Origin: UBA935 sp031556725
Lineage (GTDB): Bacteria > Bacillota > Clostridia > Lachnospirales > Lachnospiraceae
DNA length: 64,000 nucleotides
Assembly (NCBI GenBank): GCA_031556725.1
Contig: JAVBSL010000030.1
Location: 74,226-138,225 of the forward strand
Direction: 5' to 3'
A program made the translations under genes and the position numbers. A model generated the notes under the pieces. It was given only the letters and a program-made list of their open reading frames with translations. It made no database searches and was not told the origin of the DNA. How positions within the stretch are numbered: position 1 is the stretch's first letter; each line of letters opens with the position of its first letter. Shown piece after piece: positions 27,096 through 35,665 of the stretch.

Positions 27096-29387
27096 ATGGT
27101 AACATTACTGAACAGCGGCGCTTTCCTTGTCAATGGTACAGAAGTAATACCGGATAACCAGGAGGCATTGCAGGCTGTAAAAGCCAAAACAGGAAAAGAA
27201 ATCACCAAAGAAACAGCAGCGAGGAATACGATTGCATATGGTATTCTTAAGGAGCATAATACCTCCGGAAATATGGATAAATTAAAAGTTAAATTTGATA
27301 AATTGACCTCTCATGACATAACCTTCGTGGGAATCATCCAGACAGCAAGGGCATCAGGATTAACGAAGTTCCCCATTCCCTATGTCCTGACCAACTGTCA
27401 CAACTCCCTGTGTGCGGTAGGCGGTACCATTAATGAGGATGACCATATGTTTGGTCTGTCCTGTGCAAAAAAATACGGTGGTGTTTATGTGCCCCCTCAT
27501 CAGGCGGTTATCCATCAGTATGCCAGAGAAATGATGGCCGGCGGCGGTAAGATGATTTTGGGAAGTGACTCTCATACCCGCTATGGTGCACTGGGAACCA
27601 TGGCTATGGGAGAAGGCGGACCGGAGCTGGTAAAACAGCTATTGGAGCAAACCTATGACATTAATATGCCGGGCGTGGTACTGGTATATCTCACCGGTGC
27701 TCCCGCTAAGGGGGTAGGTCCTCAGGATGTGGCATTAGCCATTATCGGTGCGGTTTTCGGCAACGGTTATGTGAAAAATAAAGTGATGGAATTTGCAGGT
27801 CCCGGGGTGGCAAACTTGAGTGCGGACTTCCGGATCGGTATCGATGTTATGACCACCGAGACTACGTGTCTTTCTTCCATTTGGGCCACAGATGATACCA
27901 TCAAGGAATTTTATGATATTCATGGCCGTTTGGAGGAGTATAAAGAGTTGGCACCGGGCGCAGTTACTTATTATGATGGGGTGATTACGGTGGATCTGAG
28001 TGCGATTAAGCCCATGATTGCCATGCCGTTCCATCCCAGCAATACTTATACTATTGAAGAAGTAAATGCCAATTTAGCGGATATTCTTCATGATGTAGAG
28101 CAGCGTGCGGCAGTCAGTCTGGACGGGGCAGTGCCCTATTCCCTGCAGAGCAAGGTGCGGAACGGAAAGTTTTATGTGGATCAGGGAATTATCGCGGGCT
28201 GTGCCGGCGGTGGTTTTGAAAATATTTGTGAAGCTTCGGAAATCCTGAAGGGTTCTTATATCGGAGCCGACGGCTTTACCTTAAGTGTATATCCGGCTTC
28301 TACGCCGATTTATATGGAATTGATTAAAAATGGCTGTGCAGCAACCATTATGGAAACGGGAGCAATCTTAAAGACGGCGTTCTGCGGTCCCTGCTTTGGG
28401 GCTGGCGATACACCGGCTAATGATGCCTTCAGTATCCGCCATTCCACCAGAAACTTCCCTAACCGGGAAGGTTCAAAGCTGCAGAACGGACAGATATCTT
28501 CGGTGGCCTTGATGGATGCCCGTTCCATTGCCGCAACGGCAGCCAACCAGGGACGCCTGACACCGGCAACCGAATTTGAGGGAACCATTTCCCCTTATCA
28601 ATATCATTTTGACAGTAACATTTACGCCAACCGGGTATTTGATTCGAAAGGCATCGCTGATCCCGATATGGAGATTCAGTTCGGACCCAATATCAAAGAC
28701 TGGCCGGCCATGGTAGCCTTAACCGATAATCTGCTTTTAAAAGTAGTTTCCGAGATTCATGATCCGGTTACCACTACCGATGAATTGATTCCTTCCGGGG
28801 AAACTTCTTCCTACCGTTCCAATCCTTTGGGGCTGGCAGAGTTTACCCTGTCCAGAAAAGATCCTGCCTACGTAGGCCGGGCGAAGGAAGTGCAGACTGC
28901 CGAGAAAGCTCGTGAAGCAGGTGAAAAACCAGAGCGCGCATTAGCCGAGCTGGCACCGGTTCTGTCATGTATCAAGACACAATTCTCACAGGTAACAGCA
29001 GAGAATACCGGAATCGGTTCTACCATTTTTGCAGTAAAGCCGGGCGATGGTTCAGCCAGAGAACAGGCGGCATCCTGCCAGAAGGTTTTAGGCGGATGGG
29101 CGAATATTGCCAATGATTATGCCACCAAGAGATACCGCTCCAATCTGATTAACTGGGGTATGCTTCCTTTCATTATTGAAGAGGGAGACTTGCCCTTCGG
29201 TAATTTGGATTATCTCTTTATTCCCGGTATCAAAGCGGCGGTAGAAGAGAAAAACGATAACATTAAGGCTTATGCGGTAAAGGAAAACGGCTTAGTTGAG
29301 TTTATTCTTAAATTAGGTGAACTTACCGATGAAGAACGGCAGATTATCCTCAAAGGCTGTTTGATCAATTATAACAGAGTAGACTAA
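27096..29387 (+). CDS. Aconitase-family hydratase (YbhJ-like)
   Basis: A 763-residue protein of the aconitase superfamily. Likely [4Fe-4S] ligands are Cys369 ('IIAGCAGGG') and Cys430/Cys433 ('AFCGPCFGAGD'), and the substrate-loop 'GSDSHTRYGALGT' starts at residue 156. A swivelling domain follows, in 'GGWANIANDYATKRYRSNLINWGMLPF' (in parts). The sequence differs from citrate-cycle AcnA, and family members of this size are usually annotated only as hydratase, like E. coli YbhJ. The substrate is therefore unknown; no citrate or leucine genes are near. It has a strong promoter, structured leader and own terminator. Confidence 0.82.
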   Translation: MVTLLNSGAFLVNGTEVIPDNQEALQAVKAKTGKEITKETAARNTIAYGILKEHNTSGNMDKLKVKFDKLTSHDITFVGIIQTARASGLTKFPIPYVLTNCHNSLCAVGGTINEDDHMFGLSCAKKYGGVYVPPHQAVIHQYAREMMAGGGKMILGSDSHTRYGALGTMAMGEGGPELVKQLLEQTYDINMPGVVLVYLTGAPAKGVGPQDVALAIIGAVFGNGYVKNKVMEFAGPGVANLSADFRIGIDVMTTETTCLSSIWATDDTIKEFYDIHGRLEEYKELAPGAVTYYDGVITVDLSAIKPMIAMPFHPSNTYTIEEVNANLADILHDVEQRAAVSLDGAVPYSLQSKVRNGKFYVDQGIIAGCAGGGFENICEASEILKGSYIGADGFTLSVYPASTPIYMELIKNGCAATIMETGAILKTAFCGPCFGAGDTPANDAFSIRHSTRNFPNREGSKLQNGQISSVALMDARSIAATAANQGRLTPATEFEGTISPYQYHFDSNIYANRVFDSKGIADPDMEIQFGPNIKDWPAMVALTDNLLLKVVSEIHDPVTTTDELIPSGETSSYRSNPLGLAEFTLSRKDPAYVGRAKEVQTAEKAREAGEKPERALAELAPVLSCIKTQFSQVTAENTGIGSTIFAVKPGDGSAREQAASCQKVLGGWANIANDYATKRYRSNLINWGMLPFIIEEGDLPFGNLDYLFIPGIKAAVEEKNDNIKAYAVKENGLVEFILKLGELTDEERQIILKGCLINYNRVD

Positions 29388-29420
29388 AGTTTTAACAAAA
29401 CATACCGATATATAAGTTAC

Positions 29421-29455
29421 AACGGTAATTCATATCGGCCAATATGAATACCGTT
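29421..29455 (+). other. Hairpin in the 3' region of the hydratase transcript
   Basis: AACGGTA-A-TTCATAT (29421-29435) pairs with ATATGAATACCGTT (29442-29455) with one bulge. No T run follows, so it may stabilise the 3' end ahead of the terminator. Confidence 0.45.
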
Positions 29456-29474
29456 GAATAGAAAACGGTAAACC

Positions 29475-29525
29475 ACGGATGGACACAAGGAAGAAAGGAT
29501 ATTCTAAGTGTGCCATCCGTTTTTG
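29475..29525 (+). terminator. Terminator of the hydratase gene
   Basis: ACGGATGG (29475-29482) pairs with CCATCCGT (29513-29520), extended by CAC/GTG, followed by TTTTTG. Confidence 0.8.
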
Positions 29526-29612
29526 TTTCAGATTTTAGTCTGATGGGACCAGGGAGGGAGAGCAGGGCTGCGCAGCCCGGCAAATGGTGATACCGCAACA
29601 AGGGGGTTAATA

Positions 29613-30758
29613 TTGCGAATTGATTCCAGTACAATAGGAATGGAGTCCGCCAGAAGTTATACTTCTACAACAACACAATCTTTTAAATTTTCCATCACCA
29701 GCGGTCAATTGGCATTAGGAAAACAAACTGTCGGCAGCAACGGAGAAGATGCTGCCAAGGAAACCAATAAGGAAAACCAGAGCGAAGACAGTTATGCCAA
29801 TTCGTTAACCGAACGGATGGAAGAAATGCGTGCTAAGATGAATGGATTTTCTTCACGTATCAGCGCAGTCGGCAGTGTGAGTTCACGCAGCCAATTAAGC
29901 CAATTAGCAACCATCAGACAGCAGTGTATCGCTTTTTTGTTCCAGGCATTATTTCGTGATCCTATCGGGCAGAGAAACGGTGATATGGGAGGAGGTTTGG
30001 GCAGCACCGACACGGGAAGCAGCCAGGAAAATATGTTTAGTTCCAGGGAGCTGATTGCCTTTCCGATGAATAATGTGCGGGTGCTTGAGGCTGAACGGAT
30101 ATTTAGCTACAGCGAAACCGAAACCACTTCCTTCAGTACTCAGGGAACGGTAAAATGTGCCGACGGCAGAGAAATCGATTTTAATCTGAACATGCAGATG
30201 AGCCGTAGTTTTCAAGCGTATTATCAGGAAAACTATATGTCGGTTGCGTTCAACGCCTGTGACCCGTTAGTCATTAATCTGGATGGGAATATTGCCGATC
30301 TGTCCGACCAGACCTTTATGTTCGATATCGACGGTGACGGTGAGCTGGATAATATTTCCCGCCTGCGCGCCGGCAGCGGATATCTGGCCCTGGATTTAAA
30401 CGGCGATGGCATGATCAATGACGGCAGTGAGCTGTTTGGAACCAAATCAGGAAACGGTTTTGCTGATCTGGCAAAATATGATTCCGATGGCAACGGCTGG
30501 ATTGACGAAAACGATGAGATCTGGGAGAAACTGAAAATCTGGGTAATGGATGAGGATGGAAACAGCCAGCTGTACGGCCTTTCCGAAAAAGGCCTGGGAG
30601 CTATCTGCCTGACCAATGCAAATACGGATTTCACCCTGACCAATGACAGCAATGCCGCCAAAGGTTTGATTCGAAACAGCGGGGTATTCCTGTATGAAAG
30701 CGGTGCGGTAGGCAGCGTACAGCACGTAGATGTTGTCAAATATGATAATGTCAGCTAA
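29613..30758 (+). CDS. Hypothetical protein with EF-hand-like calcium-binding repeats
   Basis: A 381-residue protein of unknown function. The N-terminal 150 residues are Ser/Thr/Gln-rich with no signal peptide. The C-terminal half has Asp-rich loops of EF-hand/dockerin type: 'FDIDGDGELDNI', 'LDLNGDGMINDGSELFG', 'YDSDGNGWIDENDEIW' and 'WVMDEDGNSQL'. Similar blocks occur in clostridial and cyanobacterial proteins described only as calcium-binding. It uses a TTG start behind AAGGGGG with a 6-nt spacer. A perfect palindrome GGGCTGCGCAGCCC lies in the leader (29565-29578). Whether it is exported by a signal-less route is unknown. Confidence 0.65.
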   Translation: MRIDSSTIGMESARSYTSTTTQSFKFSITSGQLALGKQTVGSNGEDAAKETNKENQSEDSYANSLTERMEEMRAKMNGFSSRISAVGSVSSRSQLSQLATIRQQCIAFLFQALFRDPIGQRNGDMGGGLGSTDTGSSQENMFSSRELIAFPMNNVRVLEAERIFSYSETETTSFSTQGTVKCADGREIDFNLNMQMSRSFQAYYQENYMSVAFNACDPLVINLDGNIADLSDQTFMFDIDGDGELDNISRLRAGSGYLALDLNGDGMINDGSELFGTKSGNGFADLAKYDSDGNGWIDENDEIWEKLKIWVMDEDGNSQLYGLSEKGLGAICLTNANTDFTLTNDSNAAKGLIRNSGVFLYESGAVGSVQHVDVVKYDNVS

Positions 30759-30776
30759 ATCAATATACAAAAAATT

Positions 30777-30806
30777 GAATAGAGAGAGGGCATCATTACA
30801 TACAAT
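30777..30806 (+). promoter_or_regulatory. Sigma-E-type promoter of spoIID
   Basis: The -10 element CATACAAT (30799-30806) matches sigma-E consensus exactly. A 15-nt spacer precedes it, with GAATAGA (30777-30783) as a 5/7 match to the -35 element. spoIID is a sigma-E gene in Bacillus. Confidence 0.7.
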
Positions 30807-30822
30807 AAGGTAGAGGTGTCCT

Positions 30823-31788
30823 ATGAAAAAAACAAGAGTCTTCCAAAACGTCAAAAACACAAGAATCGTATCAAGTACTTTCGTCAGGTATTTAGGTACG
30901 GTTCTTTTGTTTCTTTTTTTATTGCCCTATATTATTACGACATTATTTCATAATATCGGGGGAGAGGATCAGGAAACGATTGGATGGTCGGGCCAGGGAG
31001 ATATTTTTATTGAAAATATTACAGCGGCGGGCAGTGAAAAAATCCCCCTGGAAATATATTTGACGGATAAGTTGTCCCGGGCCATCAGCAAGGAATATGA
31101 ACCGGAGGCACTGAAAGCCCAGGCGGTTTTAATCCGGACAGCAGTTGTGGAGCAGTTGTGGGCGAAGAATGGGGTGGCGAAGGGTGAGCTGACGCTGCAG
31201 GATGAGGAATATGGTCATGGGAAAATCACCGATGCATTTGCGGAAGCTGTATATTCCACAGCAGGGGTATATCTGACTTATCAGGGGAAACCGGCCAAAG
31301 CTCCTTACTTTGCAGTCAGCAATGGTCAAACCAGACAAGGCGCGGAAGTACTGGGACAGGAAGAATATCCTTATCTGGTATCGGTTATTTGCGGCAGGGA
31401 CTTTCTGGCAGAAAAGTATAGCGGAAAGGTATCTATGGAGAAAAGTGAGTTTATAGAGGCCTGGGAAAAGGCAGCAGGAAAACCCCTGGAAGGTGAATTT
31501 GACTTAAATAAAATGACGGTAAACCGGGACACCAGTGGTTATGTCACCCGCATAACATATGAAAACAATGTTTTAAGCGGTGAGGAGTGCCGGACAATAT
31601 GGCGGTTGGACTCAGCATGTTTCCAGATTGAGGAAGAAAATCAGAAGATTAATTTTACCGTAAAAGGAGTTGGGCACGGGCTGGGAATGAGTCAATTTGC
31701 AGCAAATGAGATGGCAAAAGGAGAATCCGATTACATAGAAATCTTAGAATATTTTTTTCCGGATACACAATTGTCAAAATTTGAATAA
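30823..31788 (+). CDS. spoIID: Stage II sporulation protein D (SpoIID)
   Basis: A 321-residue membrane-anchored lytic transglycosylase of the DMP engulfment complex, which strips peptidoglycan during engulfment of the forespore. One N-terminal anchor helix lies at about residues 24-45. The SpoIID/LytB domain follows: 'KLSRAISKEYEPEALKAQAVLIRT', 'YFAVSNGQT', and the closing 'GVGHGLGMSQFAANEMAKG'. ATG 30823 follows AGAGGTG. spoIIQ follows immediately, a frequent clostridial order. Confidence 0.93.
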   Translation: MKKTRVFQNVKNTRIVSSTFVRYLGTVLLFLFLLPYIITTLFHNIGGEDQETIGWSGQGDIFIENITAAGSEKIPLEIYLTDKLSRAISKEYEPEALKAQAVLIRTAVVEQLWAKNGVAKGELTLQDEEYGHGKITDAFAEAVYSTAGVYLTYQGKPAKAPYFAVSNGQTRQGAEVLGQEEYPYLVSVICGRDFLAEKYSGKVSMEKSEFIEAWEKAAGKPLEGEFDLNKMTVNRDTSGYVTRITYENNVLSGEECRTIWRLDSACFQIEEENQKINFTVKGVGHGLGMSQFAANEMAKGESDYIEILEYFFPDTQLSKFE

Positions 31789-31811
31789 AGTACAAAAAAA
31801 GGGCAAAACTA
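31783..31811 (+). promoter_or_regulatory. Forespore-type (sigma-F/G) promoter before spoIIQ
   Basis: GGCAAAACTA (31802-31811) matches the GGnnAnAMTR -10 of sigma-F/G at every fixed position. GAATA (31783-31787), 14 nt upstream, is a 4/5 match to GYATA. It overlaps the last codons of spoIID. Confidence 0.55.
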
Positions 31812-31846
31812 TCCATGTAGCAAACAATGTATATGGAGGAATCAAA

Positions 31847-32758
31847 ATGAGAAAATATCCAAAGCGAAATAGAGGCGGTCTGATAAAAGAACGCTGGATT
31901 ATGGCGGCTACATCGGTATTTGTCCTGGCTGCATTGACAGTGACCGGTGTATATGTGCGAGACATAAATAAGAAGAACAACGATGGTTATGTAGTGGATT
32001 TCAGTGCCATTGAAAATAATGCAGCAGTGAAAGCGGAAGAAATAAAAGAAACTCAATTGGCCGAAAACACCACCGAGCAAGTGATACCTTCCGATGATCT
32101 GGATATCGATCCTTACTTCCAGGAAGCCAACTCCAGACAGGTGGAAAACAATCAACCGGAAAATTATCAGCCGGCCGTTCAAATTCCGGATTCAGTAAAG
32201 GAACAGATTGGTCAGGCAGAGATATTTGCCCAGATAGCATCCGATAATTTGAATGTTGGTGAAGCGGTTATGGCAGCGGAACCGGAAGCAGAGGTTCAGG
32301 AAAATATTCCGGCAATTTCCACTTCGACACAGGCGGCCCTGACTTTTAAAGAGGGCGATAATCTGGTTTGGCCTATCGTGGGTAATGTACTGATTAACTA
32401 TAGTATGGATAAGACAATTTATTTTCCCACCTTGCAGCAGTACAAATATAATCCGGCAATTATTATTCAGGCAAATGAAGGCGGAATCATTTCGGCAGCA
32501 GCAGCGGGAAAGGTAACCCACGTTTTTGAAGATCCGCAAATCGGAAACGCTATTTTAATGGAACTGGGAAATGGGTATGAACTGACATACGGACAGCTGA
32601 CCAATATTCTGGTATCGGAAGGCAGCTATGTTTCTGCCGGAGATATCATTGCCGAGGTGGCAGCACCCACGAAGTATTATAGTGTAGAGGGAACCAACGT
32701 ATATTTTAAATTAACCAAAGACGGCGAGCCGGTTAATCCCATGACCAAACTGAATTAA
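31847..32758 (+). CDS. spoIIQ: SpoIIQ-like LytM-domain engulfment protein
   Basis: A 303-residue protein: short basic cytosolic tail, one membrane helix (about residues 17-37), a 120-residue Glu/Gln-rich stalk, and a C-terminal M23/LytM fold ('WPIVGNVLINYSMDKTIYFP' in parts, 'GGIISAAAAGKVTHVFEDP'). SpoIIQ forms the forespore half of the channel that joins SpoIIIAH. The usual zinc ligands are missing: the first His is Tyr ('NYSMD') and the HxH motif is 'YFKL', so it is probably structural. ATG 31847 follows GGAGG; an upstream TTG overlapping spoIID is less likely. Confidence 0.85.
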   Translation: MRKYPKRNRGGLIKERWIMAATSVFVLAALTVTGVYVRDINKKNNDGYVVDFSAIENNAAVKAEEIKETQLAENTTEQVIPSDDLDIDPYFQEANSRQVENNQPENYQPAVQIPDSVKEQIGQAEIFAQIASDNLNVGEAVMAAEPEAEVQENIPAISTSTQAALTFKEGDNLVWPIVGNVLINYSMDKTIYFPTLQQYKYNPAIIIQANEGGIISAAAAGKVTHVFEDPQIGNAILMELGNGYELTYGQLTNILVSEGSYVSAGDIIAEVAAPTKYYSVEGTNVYFKLTKDGEPVNPMTKLN

Positions 32759-32775
32759 GAGAGGAAAGTGGCAGT

Positions 32776-33957
32776 ATGCTTTGTATTATAGGCGGAAAGA
32801 TTTGGACAATGGCAGGACAAGTATGGGAAAAAGGATATTTGTGTATTGCCGAAGGAAAAATCCGGGAATTAGGGCCTATGGAGCAGAACTGCCCTTTTTA
32901 TATTCCCGAAGGAGCGGAAGTTTTGCAGGCGGAAGGCTGTATTGTCCTGCCAGGCCTGATTGAAGCCCATTGTCATATGGGTATTACGGAAGAAAAGAAG
33001 GGAATGGAAGGGGATGACTGCAATGAAAATGTCAACCCCATAACTCCCTGGCTTAGAGGAATTGATGCCATCAACACCATGGATGCGTCATTCGGCGAAG
33101 CGGTGCGGGCAGGAATCACTTCGGCAATGATCGGTCCGGGAAGTGCCAATGTGGTAGGCGGACAGTTTGCTTTCCTGAAAACATGGGGACGGTGTGTGGA
33201 TCAACTGATCGTGCTGGAACCGGCGGCCATGAAGGTGGCATTCGGTGAAAACCCCAAGGTTAACTATGCGGATCAAAGCAAATCACCGGTGACCCGGATG
33301 GCTATTGCCGGAATGCTCAGAGAAGAATTGGTGAAAGCCGAAAATTACTGGGAACAGCGAAACGCCGGAAAGTGTGAAGAAGATTTTCGTTATGAATGCT
33401 GGCTGCCGGTTTTTGAAAAACAAATCCCCTTGAAGGCCCATGCTCATCGTGCCGATGACATTTTTACCGCCATCCGGATTGCCAAGGAGTTTGGTCTTGA
33501 CATGACTCTGGATCATTGCAGTGAAGGACATCTGATTGCCGAACAGCTTGCGGAAGAAGGATTTCCGGCGATTGTGGGGCCGGATCTGTCCAGCCGGAAT
33601 AAGATAGAAGTACAGAATATGGCTTTTAAAACGGTTGGAATCTTAAACCGGGCAGGGGTAAAGACAGCTATTACCACCGATCATCCGGTGACGCTGATCC
33701 AATCCCTGCCCATATGTGCCGGTTTAGCTGTAAAAGCCGGGCTGGATTATGAAGAAGCATTGAAATCAATTACCATTTATCCGGCTGAAATCTGTAATGT
33801 ATCGGAGCGGGTGGGAAGTCTGGCGGTGGGGAAGGACGCCGATATTGCAATTTTTAACGGAAATCCGCTGGAAGTAATGACAAAAACCATGTGTACCATT
33901 ATCGATGGACAAATTGCATATATAGACAAGGAATGGAAAAACAGCTATAATGTGTGA
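32776..33957 (+). CDS. Amidohydrolase family protein (imidazolonepropionase-like)
   Basis: A 393-residue metal-dependent hydrolase. The TIM-barrel metal motifs are present: His65 and His67 in 'IEAHCHMG', His in 'KAHAHRADD', 'LDHCSEGH', and Asp in 'TTDHPV'. The composite beta-sandwich at both ends ends in 'VGKDADIAIFNGNPLEV', typical of cytosolic amidohydrolases. The closest general type is the imidazolonepropionase/prolidase-like branch; the substrate cannot be named. It follows spoIIQ by 17 nt and may be read through from it. Confidence 0.85.
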   Translation: MLCIIGGKIWTMAGQVWEKGYLCIAEGKIRELGPMEQNCPFYIPEGAEVLQAEGCIVLPGLIEAHCHMGITEEKKGMEGDDCNENVNPITPWLRGIDAINTMDASFGEAVRAGITSAMIGPGSANVVGGQFAFLKTWGRCVDQLIVLEPAAMKVAFGENPKVNYADQSKSPVTRMAIAGMLREELVKAENYWEQRNAGKCEEDFRYECWLPVFEKQIPLKAHAHRADDIFTAIRIAKEFGLDMTLDHCSEGHLIAEQLAEEGFPAIVGPDLSSRNKIEVQNMAFKTVGILNRAGVKTAITTDHPVTLIQSLPICAGLAVKAGLDYEEALKSITIYPAEICNVSERVGSLAVGKDADIAIFNGNPLEVMTKTMCTIIDGQIAYIDKEWKNSYNV

Positions 33958-33992
33958 GAAGATAAACGTTCTATTTACCGAAAGGGATCATC

Positions 33993-35570
33993 GTGAAAAA
34001 GTGGCAGGTAATCATTCCTCTTTATTGTATATTCATTTTGACAGGGTGCAGCGGTCTTGATTTTTTGTCGAAGGCTGACCCGGCCGAATCACCGGAAAAC
34101 CAAATAGAAAGTCTGCTGGATGAGGCAGATTTAAATTATGAAGTGCCCATCAGCGTTCCCAATATCCTGGTTAACGAGATGGGTTATTTGCCGGACAGCA
34201 AGAAGATTGCGGTATTCCGGGGGGAAAACATACCGGATACTTTCCGGATAGTCAGTGCGGAGACTGGAAAGGTGGTATTCGAAGGCGAAGTGGAAGACCG
34301 CGGATACAATACATATACGGACGAATATAATAGTTATGGAGTTTTTTCGGAAGTGAGGCAGTCGGGAAAATATTATGTGGAGGCAAACGTGGTAGGGCGC
34401 TCCTATTTTTTCACCGTTGGCGAGGGGCTCTATGACTCTGTTTTTACCGATGCCTGTAAACAGTATTATTACAACCGGTGCGGGGTTACTTTAACAGAAG
34501 AATATGCCGGGAGCTATGCCCATAGTGCCTGCCATACCCAAAAGGTTCCCATGCGGGAGGATGCCACAGTCGCTTTGGATGTATCCGGCGGCTGGCATCA
34601 GGATGAAAGCGGCTCTAAGGATATAGTTAAGGCTTGTGATGTGATGGACACCATGCTGCTGGCATATGAGTTGAACGGAGAAGTTTTTAAAGATGATATA
34701 GATATACCGGAAAGCGGGAACCAGATTCCGGATTTACTGGATGAGATTCATTATGAAACCGATTGGCTGCTTAAAATGCAGGATGCCAAAACCGGCGGAG
34801 TTTATTCCGGGGTAACGGTATATCAGCCGGAAGGGGAACAGGGGAATATGACATCCTACACTGCTTTTGTGGAACCGGTATCCCTGGAGGCCACAGCTGC
34901 GTATTGTGCGACAATGGCAAATTTCGGCTATATTTATCAGAGCTATGACACGGGATATGCCACCGAATGCTTAAAAGCCGCTGACAGGGCATGGCGCTAT
35001 CTGGAAAAAAATTATGATGACCGGGTTGCGGAGCTTTACTTTCTGGCCGCCACCGAAATGTACCGGGCTGCCGGATATCAATCTTATCATAGTGTGATTA
35101 CGCAGTATTTGAATAACAGCAATTATAAAGAAGACATGAATGAGACCATCATGACCGGTTGCATCACATACTTATCAACTAAGATGAGAGTAGATAAGAA
35201 ATTATGCAGTGATATTATGAAAACAATTATGCTGAAGGCAGAAGAAATATCTGCGGATGCCAGACAATCCCAATATCTCACTGCCGGAAACCGGGAACAG
35301 GATAATAACGGTGAGCTTTTGGATAATATGTTTTACTTATCCGTCGTGAATCACATTATCAAAAACCATGAGTATGGAACCGTAATAGAAAATCATCTGC
35401 ATTATTTTATGGGCAGAAATTCCATGGGCATCAGCTATATTGATGGTGTTGGTGCTAAAAACTATAAGGATATTGATATTAAACTGGGAATCATGAACCA
35501 AATGGAATCGGACAGTAAATTTATTTTCATGCTAAGCGAAATAGGAAACAGCGCCGATGCATTGGATTAG
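33993..35570 (+). CDS. GH9-like lipoprotein with altered catalytic motifs
   Basis: A 525-residue lipoprotein with lipobox 'ILTGC' (Cys19), an Ig-like CelD-type N-terminal domain (about residues 53-145), and an (alpha/alpha)6 GH9 fold with 'VALDVSGGW' (193-201). GH9 cellulases continue 'YDAGDH' with two essential Asp; here it is 'HQDESG'. The later 'GxNPxxxSYVxGxGxNP...HHR' block is recognisable as 'GRNSMGISYIDGVGAKN' but HHR is replaced by 'YKDID', and the terminal catalytic Glu region is not evident. It looks like a non-hydrolytic or repurposed relative. GTG start follows AAAGGG. Confidence 0.72.
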   Translation: MKKWQVIIPLYCIFILTGCSGLDFLSKADPAESPENQIESLLDEADLNYEVPISVPNILVNEMGYLPDSKKIAVFRGENIPDTFRIVSAETGKVVFEGEVEDRGYNTYTDEYNSYGVFSEVRQSGKYYVEANVVGRSYFFTVGEGLYDSVFTDACKQYYYNRCGVTLTEEYAGSYAHSACHTQKVPMREDATVALDVSGGWHQDESGSKDIVKACDVMDTMLLAYELNGEVFKDDIDIPESGNQIPDLLDEIHYETDWLLKMQDAKTGGVYSGVTVYQPEGEQGNMTSYTAFVEPVSLEATAAYCATMANFGYIYQSYDTGYATECLKAADRAWRYLEKNYDDRVAELYFLAATEMYRAAGYQSYHSVITQYLNNSNYKEDMNETIMTGCITYLSTKMRVDKKLCSDIMKTIMLKAEEISADARQSQYLTAGNREQDNNGELLDNMFYLSVVNHIIKNHEYGTVIENHLHYFMGRNSMGISYIDGVGAKNYKDIDIKLGIMNQMESDSKFIFMLSEIGNSADALD

Positions 35571-35665
35571 CATCTTTTACAAAGTGGGAAGCATAGAATG
35601 TAATGGTGAAACAGTAATTATTTCGTTATGATATGATTGTATAACAGGAAAGGCAGGTTGTTAAG

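Noticed and set aside
29526..29612. Possible SAM- or c-di-GMP-like riboswitch before the EF-hand-like gene (GGGACC..., GCAGCCCGGCAAA)
   Set aside because: Only short scattered resemblances; the conserved core order of either class is absent.
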